NCBI GenBank assembly: GCA_020853835.1
Contig: JADYYC010000005.1
Location: 1 to 5,405 of the forward strand
Reading direction: 5' to 3'
Length of the DNA stretch: 5,405 nt
From: Anaerolineales bacterium
Lineage (GTDB): Bacteria; Chloroflexota; Anaerolineae; Anaerolineales; UBA4823
The notes under the pieces are model-generated. The model saw only the letters and a program-made list of their open reading frames with translations, had not been told where the DNA came from and ran no database searches. Shown here one piece after another: positions 1 to 5,335 of the stretch. Both the position numbers and the translations under genes were made by a program. The stretch's first letter is position 1. Each line of letters begins with the position of its first letter.

Positions 1-2042
1 GCCTGGAAGGGGCGCGCGGCGCGCTGAGCGCGTTCATCGAGACGCCGGCCGAGTACGAACAGGCGATCGCGGCGGCGCTGGGCGATTTTGTGGACGCGGT
101 GCTGCTCGACGCGCCCGCCGACCCGGCGCTGGATTTGCTCGAAGGCGGGACGGGGCGGGGCGCCCTGCTGCCGGTGGGCGCGTTGAAACCCGTCCCCATA
201 AAGCTGCGCCCGCTCGACGGCGAACCGGGCGTGCTGGGCGAGGCGGGGGGGCTGGTCGAGGCGCCGGCCGAACTGCGCCCCGCGGTCGAGCTGCTGCTGC
301 AAGGCGTGATCGTGGTGCAAGACCGGGCCGCGGCGCGGCGGGCGCTCGAAGGTCAGCCGGCCGGGGCGCGGGCGGTCACCCTCAAAGGCGAGGTGTTCTA
401 CGCCAACGGCCCGATCATCTCGGGGCGGGGCAGGCAGGGCGGCGGGCAGACCTTATTGAGCCGCCGCCGCCAGCGCCGTGAAGCCGCGGCCGCGATCGAG
501 GCCAACCGGGCTGAAACCCTCGCCGCCAGCCAGCGCCTGGAGGCGATGGCAGCCGAGGCCGAGCGCCTGCGGGCGGAGGCGCAGCGCCTGGAGGCGGAGC
601 GCGAGCACGCCCGTCAGGAGGCGCTGCTGCGGGCGCGCGGGCTCGAGAGCGCCCGCGCCAGGCTGGAGGGCGCCGAGCGCCAGGCGCGCTGGAACAAGGA
701 ACAGATCGCGCAGTTGGAGGCCGATCAGCGCGCCCGCCAGGAGGAAGCCGGGCGGACCGCCGACGAGCTCGCCAGGCTCGCCGAGCAAATCGAGGCCGCC
801 CGGGGCGCCCTGCGCGAGCAGAACGCCAAGCTGGAGGCCCTGGCGCTGGACGAACCCCAGGCGCAGCAATCGCACTGGGCGACGCGCCTGGCGGTGGCCG
901 AGCGCGCCCTGCAGGATGCGCACGCCCGGGTCGAGGAGCGCCGAGCGGGGCACGCGCGCACGCTCGCCACGCTCAACGGGCTGGCGGAGCGCCTGGCGGG
1001 GCTGGAGGGCGCCCTGCAGGGCGCGGCTCAGGAGACCGAGCAGGCGCGCGCCGAAGAAGCGCGCCTGGGGGCGCTCATCCACAGCCTGAACGAGCGCATC
1101 GAGCCGGCCGAGGCGCGCCTGACCGCGCAGGAGGAGAAGCTGGCTGCGGGTCAGAAGGAGGCCGGCGCGGCGCGCCAGCAGGTGAGCATCGCCGAGCAAC
1201 TGCACGCCCAGACGCGCATCAACCTGGCGCGCCGCCAGGAGGCGCTGCTCTCGCTCCAACGGCGCATCGAGGACGATTTTGGGCTGGTGGCGTTCGAGTA
1301 CGTCGAGCAGGTCTCGGGCCCGAAGCCGCTGCCGCTGATGGGCATGGTCGAACAGCTCCCCTTTACGCAAAAGCTCGCCCCCGATATCGACGAGAACATC
1401 AAGCGCCTGCGGGCGCAACTGCGGCGCATGGGGCCGGTCAACCCCGAGGCGCAGGCGGAATATCAGGAGGTGCGGCAGCGCCACGCCTTCCTGGTCGAGC
1501 AGACGGCGGACCTCAAACAGGCCGAGGCGGACATCCGCCAGGCGATCGCCGAGTTGGACGATTTGATGCAGCGCGAGTTTCACAAGACCTTCGAGGCGGT
1601 GGCGGCCGAGTTTCACCAGATCTTCGCCCGCCTGTTCGGGGGCGGCTCGGCGCGCCTGGTGCTGACCGACCCGGACGACCTGACCAACACCGGCATCGAG
1701 ATCGAAGCCCGCCTGCCGGGGCGGCGCGTGCAGGGGCTGGCGCTGCTTTCGGGCGGCGAGCGCAGCCTGACCGCCACGGCGCTGGTGTTTGCGCTGCTCA
1801 AAGTGTCGCCCACCCCCTTCTGCGTGCTGGACGAGGTGGACGCGATGCTGGACGAAGCCAACGTGGGCCGCTTCCGCGAGCTGCTGCGCGAGCTGAGCCA
1901 GCAAACCCAGTTCGTGATCGTGACCCACAACCGCAACACCGTCCAGGTGGCGGATGTGATCTACGGCGTGACGATGGGGAAGGATTCGGCGAGCCAGGTG
2001 CTCAGCCTCAAGCTGGACGAGATCAGCCAGGTGATCGAATAG
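1..2042 (+). CDS. smc: Chromosome partition/condensation ATPase SMC, C-terminal part (5' end outside window)
   Basis: The reading frame is open from base 3 with no start codon needed, so the gene begins left of the window; 679 residues are visible, against about 1,180-1,200 for a full bacterial SMC. Fragment residues 1 to about 142 are the hinge (ETPAEYEQAI near the start, VTLKGEVF, then a Gly-rich ISGRGRQGG exit). A long Glu/Arg/Ala/Leu coiled coil follows. The head lobe begins near the MGPVN motif (residue 477) and carries the ABC signature LSGGE (about 582), Walker B FCVLDE (606-611), D-loop LDEAN (616) and the switch histidine in VTHN (642). The family forms dimers that, with ScpA/ScpB, load on DNA and compact and separate chromosomes using ATP. 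Walker A would lie in the missing N-terminal half. A GTG at base 90 falls inside the hinge and is not the true start. Identity is very secure. Confidence 0.97.
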   Translation, partial: LEGARGALSAFIETPAEYEQAIAAALGDFVDAVLLDAPADPALDLLEGGTGRGALLPVGALKPVPIKLRPLDGEPGVLGEAGGLVEAPAELRPAVELLLQGVIVVQDRAAARRALEGQPAGARAVTLKGEVFYANGPIISGRGRQGGGQTLLSRRRQRREAAAAIEANRAETLAASQRLEAMAAEAERLRAEAQRLEAEREHARQEALLRARGLESARARLEGAERQARWNKEQIAQLEADQRARQEEAGRTADELARLAEQIEAARGALREQNAKLEALALDEPQAQQSHWATRLAVAERALQDAHARVEERRAGHARTLATLNGLAERLAGLEGALQGAAQETEQARAEEARLGALIHSLNERIEPAEARLTAQEEKLAAGQKEAGAARQQVSIAEQLHAQTRINLARRQEALLSLQRRIEDDFGLVAFEYVEQVSGPKPLPLMGMVEQLPFTQKLAPDIDENIKRLRAQLRRMGPVNPEAQAEYQEVRQRHAFLVEQTADLKQAEADIRQAIAELDDLMQREFHKTFEAVAAEFHQIFARLFGGGSARLVLTDPDDLTNTGIEIEARLPGRRVQGLALLSGGERSLTATALVFALLKVSPTPFCVLDEVDAMLDEANVGRFRELLRELSQQTQFVIVTHNRNTVQVADVIYGVTMGKDSASQVLSLKLDEISQVIE

Positions 2043-2043
2043 A

Positions 2044-2078
2044 CAGACTTCCGAAGTCTCGCAGACTTCGGAAGTCTG
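2044..2078. repeat. Perfect 16-bp inverted repeat made of two tandem odd palindromes
   Basis: Bases 2044-2059 are the exact reverse complement of 2063-2078, separated by only three bases. Each arm is itself a palindrome, AGACTTC-C-GAAGTCT (2045-2059) and AGACTTC-G-GAAGTCT (2063-2077), with centres 18 bases apart. The element starts two bases after the SMC stop. On the + strand no T-run follows, so it is not a textbook intrinsic terminator for SMC, although a transcript hairpin here could still slow polymerase or protect the 3' end. The regularity fits a small dispersed intergenic repeat (REP-like) or a paired protein-binding site; neither can be decided from one copy. Confidence 0.85.
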
Positions 2079-2085
2079 AGATGAG

Positions 2086-2117
2086 AATCAAAAGGCCGGG
2101 GAAACTTCGCCCGGCCT
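2086..2117 (-). terminator. Intrinsic terminator of the rpsF-ssb-rpsR-isomerase operon
   Basis: Read on the minus strand, AGGCCGGG (2117-2110) pairs perfectly with CCCGGCCT (2100-2093) around a 9-base loop. The run TTTT (2093-2090) and then GATT follow. This GC stem plus U-run sits 28 bases beyond the isomerase stop codon, where the operon terminator is expected. On the + strand the same hairpin is followed by GTGCATTT, a much weaker tail, so any action on SMC transcripts would be secondary. Confidence 0.82.
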
Positions 2118-2145
2118 GTGCATTTAACGGCGCTTGACAGCCCGC

Positions 2146-3534
2146 TTACGGCTGGGGCGAGGTAAACTCCGGCGGCAAGTCCTGCGGGAGGCTCAACTTA
2201 TTCACCAATTCTTGTATCTCGGACGGCAGAATGGGCTGCAGCGGGACGAGCTCATGCCAGTAGTCCTTGATATCGACCGAGGCGTCTGCGCGGATGCCCG
2301 CCACCCATTCCGAGAACTTGCGGTCGGCAAGCTGGGCGCAGGCGGTGGCGCTGAGCGGGCGGTTTTCTTTCGCCACGAGGCGGATGATGTGCCAGCCGTA
2401 CTGGGTCTGCACCGGCTCGCTGAGCTCGCCCGGTTCGCTCAAGGCAAACGCGGCCGCTTCGAACTCGGGCAACATATCGCCCTTGCTCACCCAGCCCAGG
2501 TCGCCGCTCTGATCCTTGTTCCCCTCGTCGGTCGAGTACTTCGACGCCAGGGTGGCCCAGTCTTCGCCGCCCTTGATGCGCTCGAGCAGGCTGAAGGCGA
2601 GCGCCTCTTCGGGGACGAGGATGTGCTGGACGCGCACCTGCTCGTCGTTGCAGTCCACCTCTCCGATCACTTCCTTCTGAAGCTTGTCCTGGATCAGGCG
2701 CGATTCGATGACGCGCCGGACGGTCTCTTCGGTGATCTCGTCGGTGGTCAGGTTGGCGATCAGGGTGGCGTAAGCCTGCTGGTAGGCTTCGAAAGTGAAG
2801 GGCGTGGGGGTCGGGCTGGGCGTGGCGGTCTGGGTGATGACCGGGGTGGGGACGAGCGTGGGCTCGGCCGTGGGGGTCGCGGCGACGGCCTCGGTCGCAG
2901 TGACGGCCTCGGTTGCGCCGACCGTCGCCGTGGGGGAGGCGGTTGGGGTGGGCGGGATGAGGGCGAGCTGCGTGGGCGAGAGGGTCGAGGTCGCCCTGGA
3001 GGGCATCGTGGCGGTGGGGGTGGGCGTGCCGTTGGCGAAGTAGCCCATGGCCTCCTGTACGCCGGCCTCGATCTCCTCGGGGCTCACGCTGATGCCGCGT
3101 TTTTTGGCTTCCTGGCGGATGAGCGTGTCGTCGACGAGCTGGTTGAGCGCGGCCTCGCCCGCCCGTTCGGCGTCCAGCTCTTGCGAGATCTGCACGAGCT
3201 GCCCTCCGAAGGTGTTCAGGGCGTTTTGATCGCCGCCAAACATGCTCACAAGCTGGTAGGCGCGGTCGGCTTGCTGGATCAGGTTGTTGCGGTAGTACTT
3301 GGTGAAGGCGCGCCATTGGTTGACCGAGATGCGCTCACCGTTGACCACCACGACCGCGCGCTGCCAGCGCAGGTATTTCTCGTTGATTATGCCATAGGCG
3401 ATGACGGCGACGACCAGGGCGAGCACGACCGCCGCGACGCCGACGATGATGCGCGTCTGCCGCTGTTCGCGCTGCTGCCGCGCCAGGTGCTTGCGCGAGG
3501 TGCTCGCCTGGCCTTTGGGCGGGTTCGTAGGCAT
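2146..3534 (-). CDS. Membrane-anchored parvulin-type peptidyl-prolyl isomerase (SurA/PrsA-like chaperone)
   Basis: The protein has 462 residues when started at ATG 3534, which follows the rpsR stop by one base, with GAGG about 12 bases upstream. Its order is: a basic N-terminus (1-28); one membrane segment (about 29-50, IIVGVAAVVLALVV); a SurA_N-like helical region (about 60-167); a Thr/Pro/Ala-rich linker (about 168-246); more SurA-type helix (247-293); and a parvulin domain (about 300-386) with VRVQHILV, SGDLGWVSKG, LPEFEAAAF and the closing YGWHIIRL. The family catalyses cis-trans isomerisation of prolyl bonds and helps fold exported proteins. The single N-terminal membrane segment implies the catalytic part lies outside the cytoplasm. 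No lipobox cysteine is present, so it is not a PrsA-type lipoprotein. The only cysteines seen, C295 and C399, flank the parvulin domain. An upstream in-frame ATG at 3558 would overlap rpsR by 23 bases and is less likely. The enzyme class is secure; its client proteins are unknown. Confidence 0.92.
   Translation of the reverse strand: MPTNPPKGQASTSRKHLARQQREQRQTRIIVGVAAVVLALVVAVIAYGIINEKYLRWQRAVVVVNGERISVNQWRAFTKYYRNNLIQQADRAYQLVSMFGGDQNALNTFGGQLVQISQELDAERAGEAALNQLVDDTLIRQEAKKRGISVSPEEIEAGVQEAMGYFANGTPTPTATMPSRATSTLSPTQLALIPPTPTASPTATVGATEAVTATEAVAATPTAEPTLVPTPVITQTATPSPTPTPFTFEAYQQAYATLIANLTTDEITEETVRRVIESRLIQDKLQKEVIGEVDCNDEQVRVQHILVPEEALAFSLLERIKGGEDWATLASKYSTDEGNKDQSGDLGWVSKGDMLPEFEAAAFALSEPGELSEPVQTQYGWHIIRLVAKENRPLSATACAQLADRKFSEWVAGIRADASVDIKDYWHELVPLQPILPSEIQELVNKLSLPQDLPPEFTSPQP
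2797..3033 (-). repeat. Low-complexity Thr/Pro-rich linker coding segment in the isomerase gene
   Basis: This stretch encodes residues about 168-246 of the isomerase, dominated by TPT, PTA and TEAV units. It includes a near-exact 18-base tandem repeat (2876-2893 and 2894-2911) that gives two TEAV-containing hexapeptides. On the + strand it appears as a GT/GGG-rich track. Such linkers are common in exported Chloroflexota proteins and are often assumed to be flexible spacers; here it sits between the two helical parts of the SurA-like chaperone region. The base composition explains several long open frames on the opposite strand. Confidence 0.8.
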
Positions 3535-3535
3535 A

Positions 3536-3814
3536 TTAGCGTAAGACCTCGCCCGCAAACGGCAGCAATGCGACGTGGCGGGCGCGCTTGATGGCGCGGG
3601 CCAGGGCGCGCTGGTGCCTGGCGCAGGTTCCGGTCTGGCGGCGCGGGCGGATCTTGCCGTCGTCGGTGACGTAGCGGCGCAGCACTTCTACGAGCTTGTA
3701 ATCGATGACGGCGTTTTTATCGGTGCAGAAGGCGCACTCGCGCGGCCGGGCGAAAAACCGACGCCCGCCGCCCGATTGGCCCTCATCCCGTTCTCTCATG
3801 GGTTGGTTGCTCAC
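3536..3814 (-). CDS. rpsR: 30S ribosomal protein S18 (zinc-binding, C+ form)
   Basis: The 92-residue product matches S18 throughout its core: IDYK (37-40), LRRY, DGKIRPRRQTGTC and the C-terminal KRARHVALLPF. C27 and C30 (CAFC), with C64 and H67 (CARH), give the Cys/Cys/Cys/His set of the zinc-binding C+ form of S18; some bacteria carry a C- paralogue that has lost it. S18 binds S6 on the platform of the small subunit. The start is set by the ribosome binding site: AAGGAG at 3828-3823 lies eight bases before GTG 3814. The longer GTG start at 3823 would overlap that site. The N-terminal 25 residues are Arg/Gly/Glu-rich and variable. The gene is third in the operon, 41 bases after ssb and one base before the isomerase. 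Confidence 0.96.
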   Translation of the reverse strand: MSNQPMRERDEGQSGGGRRFFARPRECAFCTDKNAVIDYKLVEVLRRYVTDDGKIRPRRQTGTCARHQRALARAIKRARHVALLPFAGEVLR

Positions 3815-3822
3815 TTGTGACA

Positions 3823-3828
3823 CTCCTT
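3823..3828 (-). promoter_or_regulatory. Ribosome binding site that fixes the rpsR start
   Basis: AAGGAG on the minus strand, eight bases before GTG 3814. Because its last base belongs to the alternative GTG codon at 3823-3821, that longer start cannot use this site. The shorter 92-residue S18 is therefore preferred. Confidence 0.75.
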
Positions 3829-3855
3829 ACGAATGCTAATCGAATGTTCCAGAGG

Positions 3856-4248
3856 TTATGTAAACAGCGCTTCGTCGTCTTCTTCGAGCTCTTGGGCCGG
3901 GTTGACGAGGTCTCGGCGGTCGTCGAGCATGATCATCTCCGAAGCGACGATCTCGGTCGCGGTGTGTTTGTTGCCTTCTTGATCTTCCCAGTGACGGGTC
4001 TGGAGGCGGCCTTCGATGTAGACCTGGCGGTCTTTTACCAGGTACTGCTTGCAGATTTCGGCCAGGTTGCTCCAGGCGACCACGTTGAACCATTCGGTCT
4101 CGCTGCGGCGCTCGCCGTCGGCGGTGGTCCAGGTGCGGGTGGCGCCCACGCTGAAGGTGGTCACGGGGCGGCCGGTGGGGGTGTAACGCATTTCAGGGTC
4201 GCGCCCAACCCGCCCGATAATGAGGACTTTGTTCAAACCGCGCGTCAT
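3856..4248 (-). CDS. ssb: Single-stranded DNA-binding protein (SSB)
   Basis: The 130-residue protein begins MTRGLNKVLIIGRVGRDPE, the standard opening of the bacterial SSB OB-fold (about 4-108). W40, W53 and W59 lie where stacking aromatics are expected, with EWFNVVAW and YIEGRLQTR typical of the family. SSB coats single-stranded DNA during replication, repair and recombination, and its C-terminal tip recruits partner proteins. The tail here is short (about 22 residues, no Gly/Gln-rich linker) and ends EEDDEALFT. It is acidic, with a penultimate Phe, but lacks the usual terminal Pro-Phe. ATG 4248 is preceded by GAGGAG with a six-base gap. The 90-base gap from rpsF contains only small possible hairpins, such as CCGT/ACGG at 4286-4296 and CCTGC/GCAGG at 4298-4313, and no convincing promoter. 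The position between rpsF and rpsR is the classical arrangement. Confidence 0.97.
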   Translation of the reverse strand: MTRGLNKVLIIGRVGRDPEMRYTPTGRPVTTFSVGATRTWTTADGERRSETEWFNVVAWSNLAEICKQYLVKDRQVYIEGRLQTRHWEDQEGNKHTATEIVASEMIMLDDRRDLVNPAQELEEDDEALFT

Positions 4249-4338
4249 ATGTCACTCCTCGATAAACCAGCTAACAACAAACTTCCCGTAAAACGGTCCT
4301 GCCGCGCCGCAGGGCGGGGGCAGGGGGCGGCTGGGGAA

Positions 4339-4623
4339 TCACTCCTTCGCCACGATCATATAGCGCATGACGGGCTCGATATAGCCCAGGTTGCGCTCGA
4401 GCTTGGTCCCAAGCGTGGGGGCCATTCGGGTGTGCAAGAGCACGTATTGGCCGTAATTCTGCTTGTGGATCGGGTAAGCCAGGGTGCGCTTACCCCAGAC
4501 GTCGGTCTTGACGATCTCGCCGCCGTCTTCGGTGATCCAACCGTTGATGCGGGTCAACAGGTCGGCGACCGCGCTTTCATCCAGGTCTGGATGGAAGACG
4601 ACCATCAGTTCATAATCGCGCAT
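4339..4623 (-). CDS. rpsF: 30S ribosomal protein S6
   Basis: The 94-residue product is a full-length S6: MRDYELMVVFHPDLDE at the start, GGEIVKTDVWGKRTLAYPI in the middle and EPVMRYMIVAKE at the end, with no C-terminal extension. S6 heterodimerises with S18 and joins the platform of the small ribosomal subunit. ATG 4623 is preceded by AAAGGAGG (4638-4631) with a seven-base gap, an excellent ribosome binding site. It is the first gene of the minus-strand operon, directly downstream of a clear promoter and a leader of about 115 nt. In several bacteria the S6:S18 complex binds the rpsF leader to limit its own synthesis, so similar control is plausible here but unproven. Confidence 0.97.
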   Translation of the reverse strand: MRDYELMVVFHPDLDESAVADLLTRINGWITEDGGEIVKTDVWGKRTLAYPIHKQNYGQYVLLHTRMAPTLGTKLERNLGYIEPVMRYMIVAKE

Positions 4624-4739
4624 GGGGAAACCTCCTTTCCTCGGGATTGCCCCGGGTCTGCCCCGTGGGGGCCGCCTGGAGCGGAAAGCGCCGGAACGTT
4701 CCGGGCCGGGCTGGCGCAGCGCATATTTGGCTCAGCCGG
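4624..4739 (-). promoter_or_regulatory. rpsF: Structured 5' leader of the rpsF operon mRNA, possible S6:S18 autoregulatory site
   Basis: From the predicted start of transcription near 4739 the leader is GC-rich and can form four hairpins in order. CCGGCTG (4739-4733) pairs with CAGCC(C)GG (4713-4706), one C bulged. CCGGAACGTTCCGG (4704-4691) is a perfect 14-base palindrome. GCCCC/GGGGC (4672-4660) has a three-base loop. GGAAA (4640-4636) and TTTCC (4630-4626) bracket the Shine-Dalgarno core GGAGG as a five-base loop. Pairings are read directly; the regulatory role is inferred from S6:S18-binding leaders known upstream of rpsF in other phyla. I could not confirm the conserved CCG-bulge motif of that family. 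Confidence 0.5.
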
Positions 4740-4745
4740 ACGGGA

Positions 4746-4773
4746 AGTGTAGCACAAAGCGTGCGTTTTGCAA
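4746..4773 (-). promoter_or_regulatory. Extended -10 promoter of the rpsF operon
   Basis: On the minus strand TTGCAA (4773-4768) and TACACT (4751-4746) are 16 bases apart; TG one base before the -10 hexamer (TGCTACACT) makes it an extended -10 element. The A-rich AAAACAGAAAAA just upstream (about 4792-4781) resembles an UP element. Predicted start of transcription is near 4739. This fits the vegetative sigma factor and the strong expression expected for ribosomal protein genes. Confidence 0.7.
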
Positions 4774-4809
4774 AGGGGATTTTTCTGTTTTGCGTTGTCC
4801 GGGCGGGCA

Positions 4810-4830
4810 GAGGTAGTTGACTGCGACCTC
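4810..4830. promoter_or_regulatory. Inverted repeat over the -35 box of the MNT/HEPN promoter, possible operator
   Basis: GAGGT (4810-4814) and ACCTC (4826-4830) face each other with centres 16 bases apart, enclosing the -35 hexamer TTGACT; a smaller AGT/ACT pair (4815-4822) lies inside. Toxin-antitoxin promoters are often repressed through such repeats, but the MNT protein here has no visible DNA-binding domain. The repeat is short and may be chance. Confidence 0.3.
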
Positions 4831-4845
4831 ATAATTTGCTAAGCT
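4817..4845 (+). promoter_or_regulatory. Promoter for the MNT/HEPN transcript
   Basis: TTGACT (4817-4822), a 17-base spacer and TAAGCT (4840-4845), with TG at 4837-4838 giving an extended -10 element. Predicted start of transcription is about 4852. It is divergent from the rpsF promoter, with the two -35 boxes about 44 bases apart, and implies an untranslated leader of about 160 bases before the MNT gene. Confidence 0.6.
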
Positions 4846-4851
4846 AAGGGC

Positions 4852-5008
4852 AGGCTGTAAAGCCGCGCGGGGCGGCGATGGCGGAGCGCGGGACGGGGGG
4901 ACGAGGTGGTACGACCCCTCGCTGGGGCGGTGGGCGCAGACGTGGGCAAAAAGGCACGGCGCAGGTTAGCTGGATTTGGATTAGAATAGGATCAAAGGTA
5001 CCCAGGGT
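4852..5008 (+). other. G-rich, hairpin-rich untranslated stretch upstream of the MNT gene
   Basis: No credible gene is seen here on either strand. The + strand is strongly G-rich and can fold: GCCGC/GCGGC (4862-4876); CGAGG plus GG against CC plus CCTCG (4902-4921, one bulged T); a competing CCCC/GGGG hairpin (4915-4927) that shares the same C-run; and a two-part stem GCGC/GCGC with CGTG/CACG (4934-4962) enclosing an A-rich loop with a three-base bulge. The last 40 bases are A/T-richer. It could be a long 5' leader, a small RNA, or decayed sequence. It matches no RNA family I recognise. Confidence 0.4.
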
Positions 5009-5014
5009 GTGATT

Positions 5015-5335
5015 ATGGCTCGCGAGGCAAGGATCGATATTCCTGAACAAAAGCTGGCCGACTTCTGCCGCAAATGGAGGGTTGTTGAGCTGGCGCTGTT
5101 TGGTTCGGTTCTCGGCGACCAGTTCAACGCAGAAAGCGATGTGGATGTCCTGATCGATTTTACGGAAGGCGCAGCCTGGGATTTGTTCGACCTGGTGCGC
5201 ATGCAGGATGAGCTTGAAGCGATCTTTGACCGGCCTGTGGACCTGGTGGAAAAAGCCGGGCTGCGCAATCCTTTTCGGCGGAGTTCGATACTGCGGGGTA
5301 AACAGGTGGTGTATGGACCCGTTGGCGCGGGATGA
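5015..5335 (+). CDS. MNT-type minimal nucleotidyltransferase, MntA-like antitoxin
   Basis: A 106-residue protein with the nucleotidyltransferase signature GS-X10-DXD: G30-S31, then D42 and D44 in SDVDVLIDF, with a third acidic residue D76 in RPVDLVE. This is the polymerase-beta-like fold reduced to its catalytic core, about the usual length. In characterised MntA-HepT modules such a protein transfers AMP from ATP onto a tyrosine of the HEPN RNase and silences it. All catalytic residues are present, so the enzyme looks intact. ATG 5015 is chosen because AGGG lies seven bases upstream; GTG 5009, two codons earlier in frame, is the alternative. Its 3' end overlaps the start of the HEPN remnant by 23 bases, as expected for an antitoxin-toxin pair. 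The gene is visibly less GC-rich than its neighbours, which suggests acquisition by transfer. Confidence 0.88.
   Translation: MAREARIDIPEQKLADFCRKWRVVELALFGSVLGDQFNAESDVDVLIDFTEGAAWDLFDLVRMQDELEAIFDRPVDLVEKAGLRNPFRRSSILRGKQVVYGPVGAG

Noticed and set aside
453..1928. Open frame of 491 codons on the - strand inside smc
   Set aside because: The Leu/Arg/Gln/Gly-rich translation is the antisense of the coiled coil. No family resemblance; smc motifs are unambiguous on the other strand.
2044..2078. Intrinsic terminator for smc
   Set aside because: The hairpin is strong but is not followed by a T-run on the + strand, so it is listed as a repeat and a terminator role is left open.
2134..3591. Long open frame of 485 codons on the + strand opposite the isomerase gene
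   Set aside because: It is a shadow caused by high GC and the low-complexity linker: the product is Gly/Arg/Asp-rich without a recognisable domain, while the opposite strand encodes a clear parvulin protein with a good start and neighbours.
3536..3823. Longer S18 starting at GTG 3823
   Set aside because: Its start codon overlaps the AAGGAG ribosome binding site, which is ideally spaced for GTG 3814.
4605..4832. Small open frames over the rpsF leader and promoter on both strands (4605-4832 minus, 4622-4816 plus)
   Set aside because: They cover a strong ribosome binding site, a promoter and leader hairpins, have no ribosome binding site of their own and show no recognisable product.
4872..4885. 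GGCGATGG resembling the start of a fluoride riboswitch
   Set aside because: The pairing partner of the first stem and the conserved CTGATG segment are absent, and the downstream gene is not a fluoride exporter.
4900..4927. T-box-like string GAGGTGGTAC with a nearby C-run
   Set aside because: Only part of the T-box consensus is present, the upstream space is too short for a specifier stem, and the downstream gene is not an amino-acid or tRNA-charging gene.
4867..4946. Possible G-quadruplex in the G-rich leader
   Set aside because: The G-runs of three or more are too unevenly spaced to make a convincing four-run motif; the hairpins explain the sequence better.
4844..5268. Minus-strand open frames opposite the leader and the MNT gene (4844-5050, 4981-5268)
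   Set aside because: Compositional shadows: Ser/Arg/Pro-rich translations without domains, opposite a gene with complete nucleotidyltransferase motifs.
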